Origin: Streptomyces gardneri
GTDB lineage: Bacteria; Actinomycetota; Actinomycetes; Streptomycetales; Streptomycetaceae
Length of the DNA: 64,000 bases
NCBI RefSeq assembly: GCF_006539185.1
Contig: NZ_BJMN01000046.1
Coordinates: 1 to 64,000, forward strand
Direction of reading: 5' to 3'
Shown: positions 1-10,220 of the stretch, piece by piece
How the letters are laid out: each line of letters opens with the position of its first letter
How positions within the stretch are numbered: the stretch's first letter is position 1
Made by a program: the position numbers and the translations under genes
The notes under the pieces: model-generated
Database searches by the model: none
Told to the model about the DNA's origin: nothing
What the model saw: the letters and a program-made list of their open reading frames with translations, nothing else

Positions 1-32
1 CCCGGCGCATCGGTGTGAACCGATGCGCCGGG
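1..32 (-). terminator. Hairpin terminator after the PQQ gene pair
   Basis: A perfect 13-bp stem (arms 1-13 and 20-32) with a 6-base loop lies 24 bases past the stop codon of the minus-strand gene ending at 57. There is no U tract, which is usual for Streptomyces terminators. The element starts at the very edge of the window. Confidence 0.7.
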
Positions 33-56
33 CCGCGTGGCGAGTTCTCCGATGCG

Positions 57-1895
57 TCAGCGGGTGCTGTACGACACCGCCAGAGGCTCCTTGTCGTCCG
101 GCGATGCCGACGCCCGCGGCTTGGAGAGCATCATGGCGGACATGAACACCCTTCCGTCGCGGTACAGGATCTCCGAGTAGTCCGGCGAGAAGGTGTTCTC
201 GATGTCGTTGACCGTGGCGTCCGCCGGGTTCTCAAGCAGCAGCGTCTCCTTCATGGTGACGCCGTCGATCGAGACGATCCGCCCGCCCTTGTCGTAGGGC
301 GGCGCCTTGTAGGCGATGAGGCTGCCGCCGTCCATGCGGAGCGGGACCAGCGAGTACTTGTCCCCCGCGTCCGCCTTCTCCGGCGCCGTCCGGCCCGTGG
401 CCAGGTCGAAGGCGATGACCTCGTTGGTCTCGTCGCCGAACTCGCCGCTGGCGCCCTCGTGCTCCTCGGTCGGCACGTACAGACGGCCGTTGCCGACGAG
501 GATCTTCGTGCAGGACTCGACCTTCGTCGAGCGGCAGCGGCCCGCGTACTGGTCGGCGTCCGCCGTGATCTTCGCCTTCAGCTTGCCGGTCTTCTCGTCC
601 AGGGAGAAGAAGTCCGAGATGCCGCTGCCGTCTCCGGCGCTGTCGCCGACGTCGGCCGCGACGACCAGCGGCTTGGTGGAGACGATCGACGCGTACTTCA
701 CGCCCGCGGGCATCTTGTACTGCGAGAGCGGCGCACCCGTCATCGGGTTGAGGTTCTGGATCAGCACGTACTGGCTGTCGTACGGACCGCACTTGCGGAC
801 CGCGACGAGACCCTCGCCGCCGCCGTACCCCAGGTCGAAGCAGTCCTGGTCGTTGGCCTGCGGCTTCCAGCGCGGGTTGCCGTTGGCGATGTCGAAGGCC
901 GCGCCCCCGTCGTTGCCGCCGGCCGCGACCGTCTTCCCGCTGACCGTGACCTCGCCGAAGCGGGCCTTCTGGTCGCCGGCGGAACCACCGGTGACCGAGG
1001 TGGACCAGAGCAGCTTGCCGGTGTCGAGGTCGACCACGCCGACCTCGGTGCACTGCTGGTAGTAGCGCGGCGCGACCCGCTTGCTGGCCTCGAAGAGGAT
1101 CGCAAGCTTCTTGTCGGCGGTCAGGTGGCGCGAGGTGCCGCAGATCTGGCCGGTCAGCGGCAGGGTCCAGACGGGCGTGCCCTTGGCGAGGTCGTGGGCG
1201 ACGAGCGAGTTCACGCCCGTCTTCACGTACGCCTTGTCGGTGACCCAGGAGCCGGAGACGTCGGTGACGTCCGGGACCCCGGGCTTGGGCAGCTGGAAGG
1301 TCAGCTTCGCCTGGGTCTCGGCCGGCGGCTTCTCGCTGCCGCCCCCGCCGGTCCCCTTGGCCTCACCGCTGCCGCCGGAGCCGCCCTGCGAGGTGCCGGC
1401 CGAGCTCAGGGGCTCGCGGTCCTTGCCGTCGCCGCTCTCGGAGTTGGCGTACCAGATGCCGGCGCCGACGATCAGGACGACCGCGACGGCCGCCGCGATG
1501 ATGATCTGGAGCTGCGCCGACAGCTTCTTGCCGCCGGGGGCCACGGCCGGGACCGGGGCGGTCTGGTAGCCGCCGTAGGGCTGCTGCGGCTGGGCCGGGT
1601 AGCCGTACGGAGGCTGGACCGGCTGCTGTTGCGGAGCCGTCGGGTAGCCGTACGGGGGCTGCTGCGGAGCCGTCGGCGGCTGCTGGGGATAGCCGTAACC
1701 GGCGTCGGGCTGCGGCGCCTGCTGCGGGTAGCCGTATCCCGGCTCGGGCTGCGGCTGCTGCGGGTATCCGTATCCGGCGTCCGGCTGCTGCGGGTGTCCG
1801 TAACCCGGCGGCGGCTGCTGCGGGGGCGTGGGCGCGCCGAAGCCGCCCTGGGGATCCGGGGGCTGGTTCGGCGGGGGCGGGGGTGGCTGCGTCAT
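57..1895 (-). CDS. PQQ-like beta-propeller membrane protein with Pro/Gln/Tyr-rich cytoplasmic tail
   Basis: 612 aa. Residues 1-120 are low-complexity repeats of the GYGYPQQP type, residues 129-149 form one transmembrane helix, then a Gly/Ser-rich linker leads to an extracytoplasmic domain of about 400 residues with PQQ-quinoprotein-like beta-propeller repeats (PVWTLPL, LLWST, PRWKP). Such domains usually act as scaffolds or ligand sensors rather than enzymes; no catalytic residues are visible. ATG start with GAGGGA upstream. It begins 13 bases after the stop of a paralogue and is very likely cotranscribed with it. The true ligand or partner is unknown. Confidence 0.85.
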   Translation of the reverse strand: MTQPPPPPPNQPPDPQGGFGAPTPPQQPPPGYGHPQQPDAGYGYPQQPQPEPGYGYPQQAPQPDAGYGYPQQPPTAPQQPPYGYPTAPQQQPVQPPYGYPAQPQQPYGGYQTAPVPAVAPGGKKLSAQLQIIIAAAVAVVLIVGAGIWYANSESGDGKDREPLSSAGTSQGGSGGSGEAKGTGGGGSEKPPAETQAKLTFQLPKPGVPDVTDVSGSWVTDKAYVKTGVNSLVAHDLAKGTPVWTLPLTGQICGTSRHLTADKKLAILFEASKRVAPRYYQQCTEVGVVDLDTGKLLWSTSVTGGSAGDQKARFGEVTVSGKTVAAGGNDGGAAFDIANGNPRWKPQANDQDCFDLGYGGGEGLVAVRKCGPYDSQYVLIQNLNPMTGAPLSQYKMPAGVKYASIVSTKPLVVAADVGDSAGDGSGISDFFSLDEKTGKLKAKITADADQYAGRCRSTKVESCTKILVGNGRLYVPTEEHEGASGEFGDETNEVIAFDLATGRTAPEKADAGDKYSLVPLRMDGGSLIAYKAPPYDKGGRIVSIDGVTMKETLLLENPADATVNDIENTFSPDYSEILYRDGRVFMSAMMLSKPRASASPDDKEPLAVSYSTR

Positions 1896-1908
1896 CGGTC
1901 CGAATCCC

Positions 1909-3759
1909 TCACTTGCTGAACGCCATCATCGTCTTGACCTGCTTCTCTTCCTTGTCGTTCGTCGCGGAGACACGTCCGCTCGTCACGACGAAGGTGCCGC
2001 TGCCGTAGGCGAACCCCGGGTCGTAGAAGCTGCTCTCGACCTGGGCGGTCGAGGCCGGGTGCTGAAGCAGGATCTTCGGCGCGCCGCCGGTCGGGGCGAT
2101 GGTCGCGACCGCGCCGCCCTTGTCGTACGACGGGTCGACGTAGACGAGGACCTGACCGCTGTCCATGCGCAGCGGGATCATCGTCTGCTCGTCCGGAGCC
2201 TTGGAACGCCACTTGGCCTTCCCGGTCTTCAGGTCGAAGGCGACGACCTCGTTGGACTTGCCGTACGCGGTCTCGGTGGCCATGTAGAAGGTGTTCGCGT
2301 CGGCGGTGACTCCGGTGCAGCCCTGGAGGTTCTTGCCGAAGATGACGAAGCTGCCGCCGCAGGACGGGGCGAACTTGTCCTTGCCGCCCTGGATCTGCGA
2401 GCGGAGCTTGCCCTTGGCGTCGAGCGCGAAGATGGTCCACTTCTTCTGCTCGCGCTGGGTGGCGGAGACGACCAGCGGGTCGACCGAGTAGACCTTGTCG
2501 ACCTCCCAGTTCGCCTCCAGCTGGAAGGTGTACTTGGGCTTGCCGTTGGCCGGGTTGACCTCGCCGACCGCCTGGATCTTCTTGGTGGTGCTGCCCGAGG
2601 GGCAGTCCATCGCGGCGATCAGCTTGCTGCCGCCCGCGTAGGCGAAGGGCTTGCAGCCGGTGGTGGCGCTCTTGAAGAGCTGCTTGCCGTCGGTGAGGGA
2701 GAAGCCGTACGCGCTGCTGGAACCGGCCGCCGTGACCGTGTTGCCGCTGATGGCCAGCGTGTTGTCGGAGAAGGCGAAGAGACCGGTCGGCTTGGGGACG
2801 GACTTCTTCCAGCCCACCTTGCCGGTCTTCAGGTTCACCTGCTGGAGCCCGAGGCACTTGGCGCCGTCCTTGGCGCTGTCGTTGTGCCCGAAGACCATGA
2901 AACCGCCGGTGGAGGGGGCCGGCGGGGCCGCGCACAGCTCGAACGGCACGTCGACGTGCCACTTCAGGGAGCCGTCCTTCAGGCTGTAGCCGTCGATGCT
3001 CTTGTACATCGCCTTGACGACGACGTCGCCGACGATCCACGGGCCGAGGACGTCGGCGCCGTTGCGGGGCAGGTCGACGTTGTTCTTCAGCAGCCAGTTG
3101 ACCTTCGCCTCGCCGGGCTTGCGGCCGGCGTTGAGGTCGTCGTCGCCACCGCGGCCGTCGCCCGAGCCGTCGCCCTCGTCCACCGACTCGGTCGGCTTGG
3201 GGGCGGCGGACTCCGACGTGGAGGCCGAGGCGGTCGGGGTCGGCTTGGCGATCGGGTCCTCGTCGTCCCCGCCGCCGACGACCGCCCAGGTCGTGACGGC
3301 GGCGACCAGGACGGCCACGGCGGCCACGGCCGCGACGACACCGGTCCGGCCCTTGAGGCCACCGCCGCCGGGGGCGGGCGGGGTGGGGGCACCCGGGTAG
3401 CCGGGCTGCGCGGGGTAACCGCCGTACGGGCCGGGCTGCTGGCCGTACGGGCCCGGCTGCGGCTGCTGGCCATAGGGGCCGGGCTGCTGCTGCGGGTAGC
3501 CGTACGGGCCGGGCTGCTGCGGCTGCTGACCGTACGGACCGGGCTGGCCCGGCTGCTGCGGATACCCGTATCCGGGCTGCGGCGGCTGCTGCGGCTGGCC
3601 GTACGGACCGGGCGCGCCGGCCTGCGGGGCCTGCGGCGGCACCGGCGGAGCCTGCGGCGGGACGGGCGGGACGGGCGGCATGCCCTGGCCGGGGACCTGG
3701 TTCGGATCCTGAGGGGCTCCGAAGCCCCCCGGCGGCTGGTTGCTGGGCGGCTGGGTCAC
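1909..3759 (-). CDS. PQQ-like beta-propeller membrane protein, paralogue of the downstream gene
   Basis: 616 aa from the GTG at 3759, chosen because AAGGGGG lies just upstream and the protein then begins VTQPPSNQPP, matching the start of its downstream paralogue. The reading frame stays open to 3816. Residues 1-135 are Pro/Gly/Gln/Tyr repeats (PGPYGQQP), residues 139-161 a transmembrane helix, then a Ser/Thr/Asp/Glu-rich linker and a PQQ-like propeller outside the membrane. Same architecture as the next gene, 13 bases away, so the pair looks like a tandem duplication in one operon. Function unknown; a surface scaffold or sensor is an inference. Confidence 0.83.
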   Translation of the reverse strand: MTQPPSNQPPGGFGAPQDPNQVPGQGMPPVPPVPPQAPPVPPQAPQAGAPGPYGQPQQPPQPGYGYPQQPGQPGPYGQQPQQPGPYGYPQQQPGPYGQQPQPGPYGQQPGPYGGYPAQPGYPGAPTPPAPGGGGLKGRTGVVAAVAAVAVLVAAVTTWAVVGGGDDEDPIAKPTPTASASTSESAAPKPTESVDEGDGSGDGRGGDDDLNAGRKPGEAKVNWLLKNNVDLPRNGADVLGPWIVGDVVVKAMYKSIDGYSLKDGSLKWHVDVPFELCAAPPAPSTGGFMVFGHNDSAKDGAKCLGLQQVNLKTGKVGWKKSVPKPTGLFAFSDNTLAISGNTVTAAGSSSAYGFSLTDGKQLFKSATTGCKPFAYAGGSKLIAAMDCPSGSTTKKIQAVGEVNPANGKPKYTFQLEANWEVDKVYSVDPLVVSATQREQKKWTIFALDAKGKLRSQIQGGKDKFAPSCGGSFVIFGKNLQGCTGVTADANTFYMATETAYGKSNEVVAFDLKTGKAKWRSKAPDEQTMIPLRMDSGQVLVYVDPSYDKGGAVATIAPTGGAPKILLQHPASTAQVESSFYDPGFAYGSGTFVVTSGRVSATNDKEEKQVKTMMAFSK

Positions 3760-3822
3760 AGCGGTTCCCCCTTGACGTGAGCGACTTTTCTTTCTACCAC
3801 TCACGCGACTTCGCAAAAGCGA

Positions 3823-3855
3823 CCGGTCCGCCCCTTGTGCCCAAGGGAGGACCGG
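3823..3855 (-). terminator. Terminator after the ABC-F gene
   Basis: Interrupted stem of 7 + 6 bp (CCGGTCC/GGACCGG outer arms) with loop TGCC, located just past the stop of the ABC-F gene. On the minus strand it is followed within a few bases by GCTTTTGC, a short U-rich stretch. Confidence 0.6.
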
Positions 3856-3894
3856 CCCGTGATGCCCTTGTTATGCGCCCTGCCATGTGTCCGG

Positions 3895-5700
<1,806 letters not shown>

Positions 5701-5789
5701 GTTGACTCCTGACGGGGTGATCGATCGACGTCCAGAGTAGACCGTGGGGCGACCGGTCACTCTTTGTGATGACGTGGTCGGCCCGCCGG

Positions 5790-7076
5790 CTACCGCCGCC
5801 GAGACGCGGGCCGGTCCACGAGCAGCCAGCCCGCCAGCGTCACCGCCACGGCCACCGGGGCCGTGACCGGGACGGCGATCAGGGTGGCGGAGTGGCCGGT
5901 GAGGAGCCCGGCGAAGCCGGTCATCGAGAGGCCGAGGATCCCGAAGAGGGCGAGGGTGACGCCCAGGGCGGCGAATGGCGCCGCTCCACCTTCGCGGCGG
6001 ACCCGGCCCGGCGCCTCGAAGCGGCGGAAGGCCGCCACCAGCAGGGCCGTGACGGCGGCCGCCGCCGCGATCCGCAGCGGGACCTGCGCCCACCAGGCGC
6101 CGGATGCCGGGGCGGGCAGCTCCAGGCCCAGCCCGAGCATCGCCCCGTACACGCCGAGCATCGCCGTCAGGTGCCAGAGGAACGCGGTCATCGCGATCCC
6201 GTTGGCCGCGACCACCGCCCGCCACACCCCGGCCCGGGCGACGAGGCGCGCCCCCGGGCCCCTCAGGAGCTCGACCGCGCCGACCAGCCAGAGGCCGTGG
6301 CAGAGCAGCGCGAGGGTGGGCGGGGCCATGTTCGAGACCTTCTCGCCGGGCATGCCCACCATCGAGAGCGGATACGGCCCCAGGGCCACCAGCGCCGTGG
6401 CCCCGACCAGGCCCGCGCCCGCGAGGAGCGCCGGGCGGCGGATCATCCCGTCTGCGCGCAGGAAGCCGAGCTGGTGGACCGCCAGCCAGACGAACGCGAA
6501 GTTCAGGAACTCGACGAAGGGGACGTCCGCCGCGAACCGCAGCACGTCCACGAGGACCGCGCCGCCCGCGAGCGCGGCGAACGCACCCCAGCCCCAGCGC
6601 TCGTGCAGCCGCAGCAGCGGCGGGGTGAAGGCGACCATCGCGAGGTAGATCCCGATGAACCAGAGCGGCTGCGTGACCAGCCGCAGCGCGACCCCGGCGA
6701 GCCCGCCGTCCGCGCCGGCCAGCTGGAGCACGAGCGCGGCCGCGCCCCACACGCCGACGAAGACCATCGTCGGCCGCAGCAGCCGCTGGAGCCGGGCCCG
6801 CAGAAAGGAGGCGTACGCGGGGCGGGAGCGGTGGGCGAGGGCGTGCGAGAAGCCGCCGACGAAGAAGAACACCGGCATCACCTGGAAGACCCAGGTGACG
6901 AGCTGGAGCTCGGGGACGACGGCGAGGAGGTTCCCGACCTGCCCGTCCTCGGTGACGGCCGCCATGAGCCAGTGGCCGAGGACGACGACCGCGAGCGAGG
7001 CGACCCGAAGCAGGTCGATGTACCGGTCCCGGCTCGCCGGCGTTGCGGCGGCGAGCTCACGCGCGCTGATTCCCAT
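5790..7076 (-). CDS. Acyltransferase 3 family integral membrane protein
   Basis: 428 aa, about ten hydrophobic helices. The N-terminal DLLRVASLAVVVLGHWL carries the conserved Arg and His of the acyltransferase-3 (OafA/NodX-like) family, which moves acyl groups onto sugars or other acceptors at the membrane. The acceptor cannot be told from sequence. It stands alone between the ABC-F gene and a divergent secreted propeller gene; the shared intergenic region holds a 21-bp dyad at 7122-7142. Start is the ATG at 7076; no strong ribosome binding site is visible. Confidence 0.88.
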   Translation of the reverse strand: MGISARELAAATPASRDRYIDLLRVASLAVVVLGHWLMAAVTEDGQVGNLLAVVPELQLVTWVFQVMPVFFFVGGFSHALAHRSRPAYASFLRARLQRLLRPTMVFVGVWGAAALVLQLAGADGGLAGVALRLVTQPLWFIGIYLAMVAFTPPLLRLHERWGWGAFAALAGGAVLVDVLRFAADVPFVEFLNFAFVWLAVHQLGFLRADGMIRRPALLAGAGLVGATALVALGPYPLSMVGMPGEKVSNMAPPTLALLCHGLWLVGAVELLRGPGARLVARAGVWRAVVAANGIAMTAFLWHLTAMLGVYGAMLGLGLELPAPASGAWWAQVPLRIAAAAAVTALLVAAFRRFEAPGRVRREGGAAPFAALGVTLALFGILGLSMTGFAGLLTGHSATLIAVPVTAPVAVAVTLAGWLLVDRPASRRR

Positions 7077-7121
7077 GCTCGTACGGTCCCGCGGAGGGCC
7101 ATGTGGCCGACAGGGCGCGGA

Positions 7122-7142
7122 TACTCAACCGCCGGCTGAGTA
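7122..7142. promoter_or_regulatory. 21-bp inverted repeat in a divergent intergenic region
   Basis: TACTCA-A-CCG-C-CGG-C-TGAGTA: symmetric except for the centre and the base pair flanking each CCG/CGG. It lies 46 bases upstream of the acyltransferase start and about 170 upstream of the divergent propeller gene. Shape fits a dimeric repressor operator; no regulator gene is adjacent. Confidence 0.4.
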
Positions 7143-7193
7143 CGCGCACCGGCGCCGGGAGCAGTGCCGACCGGCCCCGCGCCCTGTCCGACC

Positions 7194-7216
7194 CTGATCC
7201 GCCGGACAGGCCCTAG
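7194..7216. repeat. Dispersed intergenic motif, copy A
   Basis: Contains ATCCGCCGGACAGGCCCTAG. Close variants occur at 24610-24626 and 37338-37361, all outside genes. Possibly a small dispersed intergenic repeat. Confidence 0.4.
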
Positions 7217-7312
7217 CCGTCGACCACGCGGGCGACCCCCCGGCCTGGCCGCCCGCGCCTCGGACCGACGGGCCGTCATGTTCTTCTCACACCCCCACCC
7301 GAGGAGAAGCAC

Positions 7313-8287
7313 GTGCCGAGACACCCACGACTGGTCGCCGTCGCCACCGCCACCGCCGCCCTCACGCTGATCGCGGCGGGCCCCGCGGCCGGCGGCGATC
7401 CGACCGTGTCCGATCCCCGCGTCGTCGCCCACTTCGACTTCGCCGCCGGGCAGAACGCGGAGAACATCGCCCTCGAACCCGACGGCTCCGCCGACATCAC
7501 CTTCGCCTTCGCCCATCAGGTCGCCCGCGTCACGACGAAGGGCGACACGACGATCCTCGCCACCCTGCCCGAGGTGCCGGGGGCGCAGACGCCCGTCGGC
7601 GGGGCCGTCGCCCTGGGCATCGCCCGCGCCCACGACGGCACCCTGTACGTCACCTACGTCACCGGCAAGGAGGAGACCGGCGTCTGGCGCATCGCGCCCG
7701 GCGGCGGCGAGCCGGAGCAGATCGGGTTCTTCCCGGCGGACGCCTTCCCCAACGGGCTCGCCCTCGACGAGAAGTGCGGCACCCTCTACACCGCCGACAC
7801 CCAGCTCGGCACCGTGTGGTCCCTCCCGGTGACCGGCGGCACGCCCACGGCCTGGGCCACCGGGGCCGCGCTCGAACCCACCGAGCAGATCCCCTTCGGC
7901 GCCAACGGCCTGAAGATCCACGACGGTGCCGTCTGGGTGTCCAACACCGCCCATGCGACGCTGCTGCGCATTCCGATCGGTCCCGGTCCCGACCACGCGG
8001 CCGGCCCGATCGAGACCCGGGCGACCGGGCTCACGTCCATCGACGACTTCACCTTCACCGGGCACGGCGACACGGTCCTCGCGGCCCTGAACCAGGTCGA
8101 CAAGCTGGAGCTCGTACGGCCCGACGGCACCCACAAGACCGTGCTCACCCACGCCGACGGCCTCGACAACCCGACCTCCGCGGCCGTGCGCGCCAAGACC
8201 GTCTACGTGAACAGCGCCGCCTTCTTCAACACGCTGGACCCGGACCCGAACCTGCTCCTGGCCCGGATCTCCAAGAACAAGAACTGA
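7313..8287 (+). CDS. Secreted SMP-30/gluconolactonase-like beta-propeller protein
   Basis: 324 aa starting at GTG 7313 with GAGGAG 7 bases upstream. Residues 1-27 form a signal peptide (Arg-rich start, Ala/Leu core, AAG ending). The rest has propeller-type repeats typical of the SMP-30/gluconolactonase superfamily (TILATLPEVPGA, GVWRIAPGGGEPEQIGFFP, PNGLALDEKCGTLYTADT). These enzymes hydrolyse lactones or esters with a bound divalent metal, but many members are uncharacterised. Two tandem promoters may be in the 236-base region it shares with the divergent acyltransferase gene. Ends 18 bases before the convergent ispE. Confidence 0.8.
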   Translation: MPRHPRLVAVATATAALTLIAAGPAAGGDPTVSDPRVVAHFDFAAGQNAENIALEPDGSADITFAFAHQVARVTTKGDTTILATLPEVPGAQTPVGGAVALGIARAHDGTLYVTYVTGKEETGVWRIAPGGGEPEQIGFFPADAFPNGLALDEKCGTLYTADTQLGTVWSLPVTGGTPTAWATGAALEPTEQIPFGANGLKIHDGAVWVSNTAHATLLRIPIGPGPDHAAGPIETRATGLTSIDDFTFTGHGDTVLAALNQVDKLELVRPDGTHKTVLTHADGLDNPTSAAVRAKTVYVNSAAFFNTLDPDPNLLLARISKNKN

Positions 8288-8304
8288 CAGGAACAAGCAG
8301 AGCG

Positions 8305-9225
8305 TCAGGCGGACGGGAGGACGGTCCCTCCCGGGGCCGGGGACGTCGCCACCCGCGCCGTGCGGCAGGTGCCCGAGGCCGTCAGGGTGGCGGCGACCGT
8401 CTCCGCCGTTTCCGCGTCCTTCACCAGGAACGCCGTCGTCGGGCCCGAGCCGGAGACCAGTGCGGCCAGCGCGCCCGCGTCCGTGCCGGTCGTCAGGGTC
8501 GCCGCGAGCGACGGGCGCAGGGAGAGCGCCGCCGCCTGGAGGTCGTTGGTGAGGGCGCCCGCGAGGGCGGTGGTGTCGCCGGTGCGCAGGGCGTCCAGGA
8601 GGACCGGGGAGGCCGTCGGCTCGGGGACGTCGACGCCCTCGGTGAGGCGGTCGAACTCGCCGTACACCGCGGGGGTCGAGAGCCCGCCGTCGGCGACGGC
8701 GAACACCCAGTGGAAGGCCCCGCCGACCGGCAGCCCGGTGAGCTTCTCGCCGCGCCCGGTGCCGAGCGCCGCCCCGCCGACCAGGCTGAAGGGCACGTCG
8801 GAGCCCAGTTCGGCGCAGATCTCCAGGAGCGTCTCGCGCGGGGTGTTCAGGCCCCAGAGCGCGTCGCAGGCGAGCAGCGCGCCCGCGCCGTCCGCGCTGC
8901 CGCCGGCCATGCCGCCGGCGACCGGGATGTCCTTGGCGATGTGCAGGTGCACGTCCGGGGAGATGCCGTGCCGGGCCGCGAGGAGCTCGGCGGCGCGCGC
9001 GGCGAGGTTCGTGCGGTCCAGCGGCACCTTGTCGGCGTCCGGACCCTCGCAGGTGATCGTGAGCGTCTCGGCGGGGGTGGCGGTCACCTCGTCGTACAGG
9101 GAGACGGCGAGGAAGACGTTGGCCAGGTCGTGGAAGCCGTCGGGGCGGGCCGCGCCGACCGCGAGCTGGACGTTGACCTTGGCGGGGACCCGTACGGTCA
9201 CGGCATCGGTCACGGCGTCGCTCAT
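8305..9225 (-). CDS. ispE: 4-diphosphocytidyl-2-C-methyl-D-erythritol kinase
   Basis: 306 aa GHMP kinase of the MEP isoprenoid pathway: ATP-dependent phosphorylation of CDP-methylerythritol. The glycine-rich ATP motif PVAGGMAGGSADGAGAL is at residues 101-117 and the N-terminal VRVPAKVNVQLAVG contains the conserved Lys-Asn pair. ATG at 9225 overlaps the ksgA stop by 4 bases (ATGA) and has GGAGG upstream, so the two are translationally coupled. The ksgA-ispE pairing is widely conserved in actinobacteria. Full length. Confidence 0.96.
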   Translation of the reverse strand: MSDAVTDAVTVRVPAKVNVQLAVGAARPDGFHDLANVFLAVSLYDEVTATPAETLTITCEGPDADKVPLDRTNLAARAAELLAARHGISPDVHLHIAKDIPVAGGMAGGSADGAGALLACDALWGLNTPRETLLEICAELGSDVPFSLVGGAALGTGRGEKLTGLPVGGAFHWVFAVADGGLSTPAVYGEFDRLTEGVDVPEPTASPVLLDALRTGDTTALAGALTNDLQAAALSLRPSLAATLTTGTDAGALAALVSGSGPTTAFLVKDAETAETVAATLTASGTCRTARVATSPAPGGTVLPSA

Positions 9226-10094
9226 GCCTTCGCCTCCGCGATCCTCGCGAACTCCTCGACCGTCAGCGCCTCGCCGCGCGCCTGCGGCGAGATCCCGGCC
9301 TTGACCAGGGCCTCCTCGGCCGCGGCGGGCGAGCCCGCCCAGGTCGCGAGGGCCGCGCGCAGGGTCTTGCGGCGCTGGGCGAAGGCCGCGTCGACGACCG
9401 CGAAGACCTCCTTGCGGGAGGCGGTGGTCGCGAGCGGCTCGGTGCGGCGGACCAGCGAGACGAGGCCGGAGTCGACGTTCGGCGCGGGCCAGAAGACGTT
9501 GCGGCCGATGGAGCCGGCCCGCTTGACCTCCGCGTACCAGTTCGCCTTGACCGACGGGACGCCGTAGACCTTGTTGCCGGGCTTGGCGGCGAGCCGGTCG
9601 GCGACCTCGGCCTGGACCATGACGAGGGTCCGCTCGATGGTCGGGAACCGCTCCAGCATGTGGAGCAGGACCGGCACGGCGACGTTGTACGGCAGGTTGG
9701 CGACGAGCGCGGTCGGCGCCGGGCCCGGCAGCTCCTGCACCTGCATGGCGTCGGAGTGGACGAGCGCGAAGCGGTCGGCGCGGGCCGGCATCCGGGCCTG
9801 GATCGTGGCGGGCAGCGCGGCGGCGAGCACGTCGTCGATCTCGACGGCCGTCACCCGGTCCGCGGCCTCCAGGAGTGCCAGGGTGAGGGAGCCGAGTCCG
9901 GGCCCCACCTCCACGACGACGTCGTCGGGCCGCACCTCGGCCGTGCGGACGATCCGCCGGACGGTGTTGGCGTCGATGACGAAGTTCTGGCCCTTCTGCT
10001 TCGTGGGGCGCACGCCGAGGGCGGCGGCCAGCTCACGGATGTCGGCGGGGCCGAGGAGGGCGTCGGGGCTTTCGGGGCCGGTGGTGGTGCTCAC
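9222..10094 (-). CDS. ksgA: 16S rRNA (adenine1518/1519-N6)-dimethyltransferase
   Basis: 290 aa. SAM-binding VEVGPGLGSLTLALL is at about residues 61-75, the N-terminal GQNFVIDANTVRRIV at 35-49 and the catalytic NLPY near residue 133. It dimethylates two adjacent adenines in helix 45 of 16S rRNA during 30S maturation. GTG start at 10094; a TAGGCT -10 box at 10101-10106 leaves only 6 bases before the start, so the transcript is probably leaderless. Upstream lies rpfB, separated by a decamer tandem repeat. Confidence 0.96.
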   Translation of the reverse strand: MSTTTGPESPDALLGPADIRELAAALGVRPTKQKGQNFVIDANTVRRIVRTAEVRPDDVVVEVGPGLGSLTLALLEAADRVTAVEIDDVLAAALPATIQARMPARADRFALVHSDAMQVQELPGPAPTALVANLPYNVAVPVLLHMLERFPTIERTLVMVQAEVADRLAAKPGNKVYGVPSVKANWYAEVKRAGSIGRNVFWPAPNVDSGLVSLVRRTEPLATTASRKEVFAVVDAAFAQRRKTLRAALATWAGSPAAAEEALVKAGISPQARGEALTVEEFARIAEAKA

Positions 10095-10100
10095 CGGTAC

Positions 10101-10106
10101 AGCCTA
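10101..10106 (-). promoter_or_regulatory. -10 box of ksgA (leaderless)
   Basis: TAGGCT on the minus strand, 6 bases before the GTG of ksgA. No ribosome binding site lies between them. Confidence 0.5.
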
Positions 10107-10130
10107 CGGGGCACTGGTGGGGCAGCCCTA

Positions 10131-10220
10131 CGACTCACCCCGTCTCACTCCGCCTCACCCCGCCTCACCCCGTCTCACTCCGCCTCACCCCGCCTCACCC
10201 CGTCTCGCTCCGCCTCACCC
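10131..10220. repeat. Nine tandem decamers, CGYCTCACYC
   Basis: Nine head-to-tail 10-bp units with consensus CGYCTCACYC; the central part has a 30-bp higher-order period. The array starts in the ksgA/rpfB gap and runs into the last codons of rpfB, whose TGA stop (10215-10217) sits in the final unit. Such arrays arise by slippage and may vary in number between strains. Confidence 0.9.

Noticed and set aside
10131..10220. CRISPR-like repeat array
   Set aside because: Units are contiguous decamers with no unique spacers and no cas genes nearby.
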